The notes under the pieces: model-generated
The model's database searches: none
The model's input: only the letters and a program-made list of their open reading frames with translations
What the model was told of the DNA's origin: nothing
Assembly: GCA_029834535.1 (NCBI GenBank)
Contig: JAQMWT010000191.1
Location: forward strand, 28,171 to 92,170
Source of the DNA: Chrysophaeum taylorii
Taxonomy: Eukaryota > Sar > Pelagophyceae > Pelagomonadales > Pelagomonadaceae
Length of the DNA stretch: 64,000 nucleotides
Direction of reading: 5' to 3'
Part shown: positions 19,944 through 27,658 of the stretch, piece by piece
Numbering within the stretch: position 1 is the stretch's first letter
Layout of the letters: each line of letters starts with the position of its first letter
Translations under genes and position numbers: made by a program

Positions 19944-21038
19944 TCAAAGGATCGATCTTTCGGGCTCAACGCGGTCGGCAGGACTTCGCCACTTTGGCGG
20001 AAACCTCTGGTCACGGAGTTGTGCAGATCGACTGCTAAAATCGCAAGAGTGTCCGGAGGGAACGACAGACGCTAAATGTTTGAACGAATCTGTCTTAGAC
20101 AAGCTAGCCCAATCATGGTCCACCGGCATCGTGAGCAACTCGGCCGTCATCTCGAGAGTCAAAGGCTGAGTGTCCGAGCGATGCGGTCCCAATCGAAGAG
20201 GAACTCGCGTAACGGTGTAAGCCGTATCTGTTGCTTCTCGGGACGAGCCGAGATTATTCAGCTGGAGCAGGTGGCGTTCATGAGCATAACCTAAAGCTGC
20301 AGCAAATTCTTGTTGCATGTTCACTCATGTCTTCGGAGCCTCTTGCAAGTGCAGTGGGTGACTGGAAACCAACAATCGCACGCGAGAGCTCATCAGAGTG
20401 GGCGTGATATCATGTAAATTGACGACGTACACGTAAGGGTGTAAACGCGCTATATAACAAATGATGGACGCCTCCTGTTCAATCAGCCACATCATGAAGC
20501 CAGCCATTATGCACAGCTTCATCGTCCAGTTAGTGGCCGTAACACCCCTGCCAACATCTCTGGATGTCAAGTTGCAGAGTGCTGAATGAACGCAGGGTGG
20601 AGACGCTATACACATCGACGATGACCATTCCGCTTCAGGCAAATAAGCCTTGATCAATCGGAGGGTCGAGTCATATCGTCCGCAGAGCGTGTGCTGAACC
20701 ACAGGTATCTTCGGAAAATTCTTCTGATGAACCTTGTTGGCAGCTGTTGAAGAGTCAAGAGCAAGGACGACTCGAAACGACGTCCCGCACAACTCGTTCG
20801 CTCGTTGCAGTCCTAAAGTACTTCCTCCGGCGCCGCTAAAGAGCATCACAACCTTGCGATACGTGATCGGCACCCAGTGGACCTTTTCAAACCTTCGGCG
20901 AATCTCGCCTTCTGTAACTTCTCGGCATTTCTTTTCCTCCTCGTCAGTTCGTCGGTCGAAATCGTCGTTACCGAGCGATTCTTGACGAGAATTCTTCTTC
21001 TTATCGGCAGAAGGAGACGCCTTCTGCACTGAGCTCAA
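19944..21038 (-). pseudogene. Cytosine-C5 DNA methyltransferase domain within the retrotransposon
   Basis: One reading frame of about 364 codons interrupted by a single TGA (at 20325-20327). Motif I is VVMLFSGAGGSTLGLQRA (residues about 63-80), the S-adenosylmethionine site. Motif II is ALDSSTAANKVHQKNF. Motif IV is SPPCVHS with the catalytic Cys at about 149. A motif VIII-like TPTLMSSRVRLLVSS follows. After the TGA, LTLEMTAELL and FKHLASVVPSGHS resemble motifs IX-X (normally ...QLGNAVP). The ENV of motif VI is not visible and the spacing there is short, suggesting a deletion or strong divergence. Known from the family: cytosine methylases have been found in LTR elements of dinoflagellates and a charophyte alga. 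Inference: the element once methylated its own or host DNA. Confidence 0.85.
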
Positions 21039-22564
21039 AGCATCGGTTCGGGAGCCGCATCGCCTTGAGTCAGATGGCTTGCGACCGAAACAGTGAATGA
21101 TAGGTTAGCCTTGTTAGATTCGGCTTCACCATCCTTCGTTAAATCGTCGACCGTCTCAGCATTCAGCTCGTCATCAAAACGAACAATATCGCCCAAAGCG
21201 AGAACTTCACCTTGAGTAATCACGGTCGGCACATCCTGGGTAGAGGATATCGCCACTCGAGCTGCGAACTTATCATGATCCTCAGGAGAAGAACACATTC
21301 CATCGACTACCCCGAGTTGCTCGTACCCAGAGGACGTAGCAACGAAAACATGCCCGGATTCCATGGGCTCTGAAAGAGCGACTGGCACGCAGTAGGTGCG
21401 CCCAGGCTCGACCTTCATCGTGCGCGCAGCATAGGCTATCACTTCATAGGCATCGCTGTTCGAACTTTGAGAAGGCGTAACTGGAGGGACTCCCCAAGTC
21501 GTCGAAGCTCCCGCTCGTTTCGGCGGTGGACGCTGGAGGTCTTCAGTCTTGCACAAGCGAGCGTAGACTCGGTTCTCAGCTGTGCTCAGGCTCTTTTGCA
21601 TCGCATGGTGCTGTTGCCCATAAACCTGAACTACCACGGGGTTGCGCTCGTCATAAGTTGTTCTGAACGTCAAAATCGGAGAATCGACTCGTCGATCCTG
21701 CACCTTTAACTTCTTGCGCCGATAAGCGACTTGTGTGCGGAGAAACGCAATGCGATTTCGCGGGTAGTCCACTATGGCTCCCAACACCCGAATATCGCGC
21801 GCTGCCAGCAAAAATATATGATTAGTATCGGCAACAATAGCAACAACTGGAACGGCCACGTCGTCCGCAAGCGCAATCCGCAATGCGACCCATTTGTGGA
21901 TAGTCGTCTTATTCAATCCTGACCCGTACAGGGTGCGCTCGACTGGAAGATCGCCCCGGTCAAGGATGATACTATCCTTTGCCAGTTTTTCGACCATCCC
22001 ACGACAAATATAGGAGACATCAGCTATTCCATCCACGCCTAAAGTCGTTGCGAACTCCGGCCCGTCTCGTCGTCTATAAATATGACCAACTATAAACGTA
22101 AGTGTACCAGGGTCTAGACAACCGATGGTGATAAGGCTTTGCTCCATTTCCCCCCCATCGCTCGGCGAAAGTGCAGTGTGATGACATCGTATCTCCGGTT
22201 TCGCATCGCCCTGCATCTGCATCGTCACCGCTGCCATATCTGGCGTTCCACATCTCGCCTCTGAATCTATATTGACGCTCGCCGCTTCGGGTGCTTCCTC
22301 ATTCCCCAGTTTCGCTGACAACAAACTCTGACACTTCTCAATCGGAGGCACATATATTTCCTCCTTTATCTCTTCTGGCAATCGTCGTTTCTCGTCCATC
22401 AAATCGGACATTCCCGTCAACTTCTCCTCCATCGGCGCCGCTGTGGTCTGCTCTGCTGCGACCAAAACTGTATCGGCTAAAACATCGGCTAAAACGGTCT
22501 CAACATCGGCTAAAACGGTCTCGGGGGGCCCCGTAGGAAAAGAAGACGTCGGCCCCGACGTCAA
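21035..22564 (-). pseudogene. Aspartic protease (retropepsin-like) region of the gypsy element
   Basis: A single open frame of about 509 codons. The protease core shows TLGVDGIADVSYI (about 175-187) where D-S/T-G-A-D-V-S is expected. About 70 residues later comes FLLAARDIRVLGAIVDYPRN (compare LLG.DfL...ga.idy). The N-terminal half is low-complexity Thr/Val/Ala/Asp, with a TVLAD repeat. The C-terminal half has unrecognised beta-rich sequence. The frame starts without a clear ATG of its own, as expected for a polyprotein. Its stop overlaps the methyltransferase frame by 4 nt in the -1 register. Confidence 0.7.
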
Positions 22565-22798
22565 CTCAGAAGGTCAAACATCATCATCGTGAACTGCCCT
22601 GCAAGACATGCACATTGACGAATGGGGGGGACACTGGAACCTGCGGCATGGGTTCGTCGGTCTCCGAATCTGAGTCTTCCCAGTAGTACGGAGAATCCAA
22701 AGTAGCATCTGATATTGCTTCCACATACGATGTAGAAGGCCACCGAACGATCCGAGCGTTGGTGGTATTTTGCTCCTGTTGCAAACGATGGCTGCTCG

Positions 22799-23798
22799 TC
22801 ACAGCGACATCGGCAACATCATCGGAGACTCGGGCGGGGCGCGCCGTCGGGTAAAAGACAACTCCCGACGATGGCGGCGCGTCGCATAAAAAGATTGGAA
22901 CGCAAAATTTCCGCTCGAATGTCCCGAACTATCCTGATATCGGCCTCCGTCATATTCGTCATCGTGATGTCGATGACGTCGGCGCCGGCGCGAATTGCGA
23001 CTATAGCTCCGGCTATGGCGGCGACGGCGGGGACTCGGGCTTGTTTGAGGAGTATTGGCCTTTCGATCAGGGCTCTTGCTTCGATGTCGGCGCGACGATC
23101 GTCTAGAAGGTGATCGTCCGTCTCGCTGTCGTGTAGAAGACGACTTGCTATCCTTGATGCCTCTGACCTCGCTCACCATGGTCGCCATTGTGGTTCCAAG
23201 ATCGGTGAGGGCCGGTTGAATTTCATTAGAAGGCTCCGATCCGCGCGTGGCGTTCGCATGAGATGCATCATCAGGCTTCTCCCAATCGGAGCGCGATATG
23301 GGTTGCTTCTTCTGCTTACCAATACGCTTCCACATCGCACAGTAATAACGATCCGGATCGCGGTTGCAAACCACGCGATTTCCGTGTTCATCTTCATCAT
23401 GGGTGGTCCAGAAGAACCCACAGTGCGGGCACGTTCTCTTGCCCCACAAAAAATGATCTCGTAAGATCAGCGGATCCGTATTCCCAAACGGTTTATCCGC
23501 ATCTTGCTGGCAAAACGCTCAGCTAATCGTTCATTTTCGCGACGTCTCTGCTCGAGGTCTTCACGAAAAGTCGACATCGGGCTGCAGATCTGCGCCCAAT
23601 AGTAACACGCTCGCCACGGTCCGGAGTCGTTGGACTCAACGGCGAAGAAATGGCAGTATCCGGAGGCACGTCAGGGGGCACGTCAGCAACGTCGACTGCC
23701 TCGGCCTCTCTTGATTCACCTTCCTCGCGGCCTATCTCAGGGGCGGCGGGAAGAACTGGAGGAGATTCTTCCTCACGCACGTCTGCGCTTATATCCAT
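22799..23798 (-). pseudogene. Gag-like region of the gypsy element
   Basis: Two minus-strand frames (23798-23523 and 23449-22799), linked through a third. Between them is a charged coiled-coil-like stretch (EDLEQRRRENERLAERF). Then comes a putative zinc site with Cys/His spacing C-P-H-C ... C ... Y-Y-C, and finally a long Arg/Ser and Arg/His-rich basic tail that could bind RNA. No canonical CCHC knuckle is visible. Gag is shorter and more basic than usual, and may be partly deleted. Confidence 0.55.
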
Positions 23799-24234
23799 AC
23801 TGCATCAAAATATCGATCAGGAACCTCGAAATACGTGCGGATCCGATCACTCGAAGTCATGCACGTTGATTCCAACAACGCTATCTGTCGCTGTAAAAAC
23901 AGCACTCGCGGAATTCCAATCCGCTGGCAATTCAAAAATGCCCGTGGGTAGCGATCCCACTCGCCAACAGCTTCCGCCGTTCAGCTATACCAAAATCAAG
24001 TCCCGGGAGAATGCGCTGCGATTTCCAACTCGCACGCGTGTTCGTCGTCACTCGGATTACACGAACACAAACAACGTTCGCGTATATTTATTCTCAACGC
24101 AAACCTGTCCACTGGAACTCCGCGTGCTTGATCAGGGCACACGTACAAACCCGGACCACGTAATAACAATACGTACGGCAGCACCCGCTCGTCGGCGACC
24201 GATGTGGTCGCACGATCTCATATCCTCCACCACG

Positions 24235-24563
24235 TATGGCGGCACAGAAAAACCACTCCCGACCCCCGGGTGACAAAGGGGGTACTCACCGACTCGTCCT
24301 AGACCTCACTGAACGAGGAAAACACGGACTCGGGGTCGGACATGCTCGCCACACACCTTGCTCACGCTCACCAAGCCTCTCAACAAGATGGAGAGATGGT
24401 ATATGATAGCAAGAATGCTACAAGAATGCTGCAAGAATGCTTCTCACAAGAGAGAGAGGTATGATGATGTCACTAGGAAAAGGTAGGGAAAAGCGTCCCG
24501 TTGAACGGGTATTGAGCTTTAAGAAAGGAGGGTAAATTTTAACGGTCAGGAGTTGCCACCACA
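24235..24563 (-). repeat. 5' LTR of the gypsy element
   Basis: The partner of 15627-15951. On the element strand it begins TGTGGTGGCAACTCC and ends CCGCCATA. It should hold the element promoter. The polyadenylation signal is not obvious. Confidence 0.92.
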
Positions 24564-24612
24564 CCGAGCTTGGGAGCCAGGCCGGACCGGCAGGAGCCGG
24601 TACGGAATCACA
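24564..24612 (+). repeat. Second copy of the 49-bp dispersed repeat, abutting the LTR
   Basis: CGAGCTTGGGAGCCAGGCCG... to GGAATCAC matches 5968-6016. The homology starts at the first base or so outside the LTR, so the retroelement either inserted into this repeat or recombined with a copy in it. Confidence 0.6.
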
Positions 24613-25313
24613 GAGGAAAATCACGCAGTTGGGGCAGAGGCGAGGGACGAGGACGGACTTGTTGATGGTGGACCGCCACTGCGGACCGCGGTCTTGTGCG
24701 AGGTCGTCGTGCAAAAGCGTCGCAGGCCGCGGACGTGTTGGTCCACGAACAATCGACCTGTCCGTCGCGTTCTGCCCAACCGAGCGAACCCCATTGGGAC
24801 CCAGCGCGGACTTTTTTCCCGGGTGCTAAGAGTATTAGCAGTTAGCTTCACTTTCTATAGAGTCGGTGATTCAACTGCCGCACAATGATTCTGATTCCGC
24901 GTCGCTCGAGGTGCCGATGGCCTTGTGGCTTTCTCGTCGATACCCAAATGGTTCTGAACATGCAGCCCCGTTGATACAATACAAAATATGCCCTCGGTCG
25001 ACCCCCCCGAAATCGCTTCCCCCCCCCCCATCATCTCAAGAGGAGGGTGGGTGGCTTCGTCGGCCGTGTCGCTCGTGCGAGATCACACTTCCTTCTGGGA
25101 TCGTTCGTGTCGAGTGTGTGAACGAACTCGCGGCGGCGGCGGCGGTCTCTGGTGCGAAAGAATAGAATCCTCGGTGATGGATGATTTAATTTCGTTGTTC
25201 CGGCCCCGTGTGAATTTTCTGGCTCGGGTTGAACTTTCTGGGACACCCCAGTTTTGAATGCTCTCCCAACGCCGAGGCTTTGTTGTTTCAACAGCGTTCG
25301 TCGCGATTCTAAG
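24613..25313. other. Intergenic, promoter side of the acidic-protein gene
   Basis: No gene recognised. An AT-richer patch with ATACAATACAAAATATG near 24977 could act as a core promoter. A C run lies at 25018-25029 and a GGC triplet run at about 25132-25145. Confidence 0.35.
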
Positions 25314-25687
25314 ATGTTGGCCTCGGCACACAACAAGGACAAGGAGGAGAGCGCGCTGAAAAAGCAGAAGCTTGAGAACGACGCCTCGCAGGCGACCAAG
25401 GAGGTGCGCGATGTCTCGAGTGATTGAGCCTCGACGTACTGCTTGGTCCTCCTACGCAGGCCGAGACTACGATGGACGACGCTGCGGAGGATCTCAAGAC
25501 CCCCGCCGAGGAGGAGCCCAGCAAGGAGGCTGGTGGTGCGGCCTCGACCGAGGAGGAGGCAGGCAAGGAGCCGACGACGTCGAAAGGAGAAGATTCGGCT
25601 GGGGCTTCCGAGGAGGAGGAGGTACTCGAGGGTACCGAAGAGGGGGCGCCGGCGAGCGAGGACGCCCAAAAGACGCCGAAAGAGTGA
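25314..25687 (+). CDS. Small acidic Lys/Glu-rich protein (two exons)
   Basis: Exon 1 is 25314-25403 and exon 2 is 25460-25687. The intron is 25404-25459 (56 nt, GTGCGC...TACGCAG), which removes an in-frame TGA and joins in phase 0. The product of 105 residues begins MLASAHNKDKEESALKKQKL and continues as Glu/Ala/Thr/Ser-rich disordered sequence. A KKQK cluster could be a nuclear signal. It resembles small chromatin or prothymosin-like proteins in composition only; no domain is seen. It is convergent with the DUF1275 gene, 118 bp away. Confidence 0.6.
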
Positions 25688-25805
25688 TGCTGCATTTATT
25701 TTCGTACCAACGCCTCGGCCTTTTAATTTCATTTTATCGCGTGGCGAGGGTCCGCGCACGCACCGGGGAAAAAAAAAAAAATGCCGCGATCTTTTAATTT
25801 TTATA

Positions 25806-26753
25806 CTACGACGACGACGAGGCCGGGAATACGTCGGGGCTCGAGTCTCGCACCGGGGGATCGGAGGACGGGGCCGTCGACCCCTGGTGTGTTGGTATAT
25901 GTCGTCGTCGGGAGTCGATTCCATTGCGGGAGGGGTGGAAAGAGGAGGTGAGGGCGTGGCGGATATTGTCGGCGGCCTTCAAGGCGAAGGAGAGCGCGCG
26001 GGCGGTGACGTCGAGGGGGGCCGTCGCTGCGCAGGTATGGGCGAGGCGGGCGCGGACGTGGCGGTCGTGCAGACAGAGAAGGCTGGCAAAGGCGAGGCCG
26101 AGCGGGGTAAACGCGGGGGCGAAAGTATCGTGGCGGCGGTACAAGCCGCGTTCCACCGCCAAGGTCCCGCAACAGACGCCGAGAAAAAAAGATAAAAAGA
26201 CGGCGGAGGAGTCCTTGAGACTCTCGAGGGTCTCGGCATCCCGGCGACCGAGTCCGAAGAGGTCGAAAAGCGCCGCGGCCGTCCGCTGGATGTGACCGGT
26301 GACCATATTCACGACCGTGCCGTCGACGTCGTTGGCGAGCGCGCACACGATCCCGAGAATGGTGCTCAAGAGCAAGACGTGCCACCGGTCAGATGCCGGA
26401 AACGCAAAGTCTAAAGCGTCTTGCGCGAGCGCGAGCGCGAAAACGACGGGCGAGACGGCCGTCGCAGCACCGGGGCCGCGGCGCGCGTCGACGAACCGGA
26501 ACGTCGTCTGGCCGACGCAAAAGGCCCCGATCACCGACGCGTAAAACCCCGCGTCTGAAAAGCGTCGCTCGGCCAGAGCCTGTGCCCAATAGATCGAGTT
26601 TCCCGTCAGCATCGTTCCAAAGGTCGTATACTGCAGCAGACACAGCACGTTCGACCACCCGATCGTGAAGGCGAGGCCATTCACGAGCACCCGCTTCTTC
26701 GACGGCGCGGATATCGATGAGGTGCGAATCGACCAAGTTCGGTTCGAGTCCAT
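25806..26753 (-). CDS. DUF1275 (YoaK-type) multi-span membrane protein
   Basis: A 315-residue protein with about six hydrophobic segments. The first (VNGLAFTIGWSNVLCLLQY) ends in TTFGTMLTGNSIYWA, the characteristic DUF1275 signature (small residues, then M-T-G-N). A second half-repeat has VNMVTGHIQRTAAALFD, echoing the same motif. The last 70 residues are disordered, rich in His/Ser/Pro. The family is widespread in bacteria and present in eukaryotic algae and fungi; its transport role is unproven. The ATG at 26753 is 105 bp from the start of the divergent zinc-motif gene. Confidence 0.75.
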   Translation of the reverse strand: MDSNRTWSIRTSSISAPSKKRVLVNGLAFTIGWSNVLCLLQYTTFGTMLTGNSIYWAQALAERRFSDAGFYASVIGAFCVGQTTFRFVDARRGPGAATAVSPVVFALALAQDALDFAFPASDRWHVLLLSTILGIVCALANDVDGTVVNMVTGHIQRTAAALFDLFGLGRRDAETLESLKDSSAVFLSFFLGVCCGTLAVERGLYRRHDTFAPAFTPLGLAFASLLCLHDRHVRARLAHTCAATAPLDVTARALSFALKAADNIRHALTSSFHPSRNGIDSRRRHIPTHQGSTAPSSDPPVRDSSPDVFPASSSS

Positions 26754-26858
26754 CGCTTCGCAAGGGTTCTGGAACCCCCAGACTTTTTGTCGTCACCGCT
26801 TACCCTGCGTCAAAATTTTTGAGGTGGACATCACGCGCAACCCGACGACCTCTGCTCG

Positions 26859-27254
26859 ATGAGCGAGCCCATGATCCCTGGCACTTTCGCCCCCGCCGAC
26901 CTCGGCGGCGGTGTGGTTCAAACCGCGACCGCGGCGCGCCGCCGGAACCGAACCAACTACCGCTGTTCCAAGTGCGGCCAGCCAAAACGCGGCCACGTCT
27001 GCCCCTATCAACCGCGCGTCATTCGCGCTGACGGTACGTTCATACATCGCCTGCCTCACGAGCTACCTTCAGGCGAGTCGCCGCCCGAGACTCGGACGAT
27101 CGGGGTCCAGGTCGAGATCGATGCGCGCCTTGTTGTGAGACATCTCCAGCTTGAGGCCCAAGGTCTCCCAGAATCTTACGGCGAAGCCCCGCCTGGCGCC
27201 CCCGAGATGATGCAGCCCGCGGTGCCCAGCGAGGCCCCCATGCTCTTCTCCTAA
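26859..27254 (+). CDS. Small protein with Cys2-His-Cys motif, stramenopile-type
   Basis: A frame of 131 codons from the ATG at 26859. Residues 36-48 are C-x2-C-x6-H-x-C (RCSKCGQPKRGHVCPY). Downstream, TIGVQVEIDARLVVRHLQLE then QGLPESYGE reads as a conserved block. I associate this arrangement with stramenopile DNA-binding-type proteins, but that is memory, not proof. A 39-nt intron (27034-27072, GTACGT...CTTCAG, in phase) probably lies inside. Removing it joins RADG to ESPPETRT and shortens the protein to 118 residues. Confidence 0.6.
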   Translation: MSEPMIPGTFAPADLGGGVVQTATAARRRNRTNYRCSKCGQPKRGHVCPYQPRVIRADGTFIHRLPHELPSGESPPETRTIGVQVEIDARLVVRHLQLEAQGLPESYGEAPPGAPEMMQPAVPSEAPMLFS

Positions 27255-27658
27255 CTTGTGTCGATACTTCTCTTGTTTGTGGCACTACTGCCAGTCACAC
27301 CTTCACCAAAGAAGCTCTCATCCTCAGCCCGTCTCTTCAGCAGGATGGACAGACACCCTCCTGCCTGTTGCACCATTGCTTCCCCTTTATATTTACGATT
27401 CTTATCACCAGCGGCACCATCTTTCTTTCTTTCTTCCTTTCTTTCTTTCTTGCGCGTCCATTTCCATCACGAGCGAGAGACATTGTCGGATGATGACATC
27501 GGCTGGTGGCTTCCCCGCCGCTAAGCCGCCTAGGGACGGAAATCAAGTCAAGTACTGTTGCCTCCGGTGCCAAAGGTCGACTGCCAAGAGGAGGAGGGGC
27601 TTGAGGATTCGCCTCTGGTTAGTTGTTCAAAACCCAACGGTTCGAAAAGCCGGAGGGC
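27255..27658. other. Leader / upstream exon region of the repeat-rich gene
   Basis: This holds a TTTC-rich run (27422-27452). A possible first coding exon begins ATGATGACATCGGCTGG at 27490. A splice acceptor-like TTCGCCTCTGGTTAG ends at 27622, after which the frame to 27659 is open. Whether translation starts at 27490 or 27659 cannot be settled. Confidence 0.35.

Larger units (their letters stand above)
15627..24563 (-). mobile_element. Ty3/gypsy LTR retrotransposon carrying a DNA methyltransferase
   Basis: An 8.9-kb element on the minus strand with two LTRs (about 325-329 bp, roughly 95% identical by eye). Domain order is gag, aspartic protease, cytosine-C5 methyltransferase, reverse transcriptase, RNase H, integrase with GPY/F-like end. 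RT-RNaseH before integrase places it in Ty3/gypsy. A possible primer-binding site starts TGGTGGAGGATATGAG two bases inside the 5' LTR (about 24217-24232, minus). The purine tract before the 3' LTR is weak (AGGGGAG near 15955). The coding region has several single-base frameshifts and one clear in-frame stop, so this copy is dead but young. The flanks (GTAAC and CCGAG) show no target-site duplication, so one end may have recombined. Confidence 0.93.
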
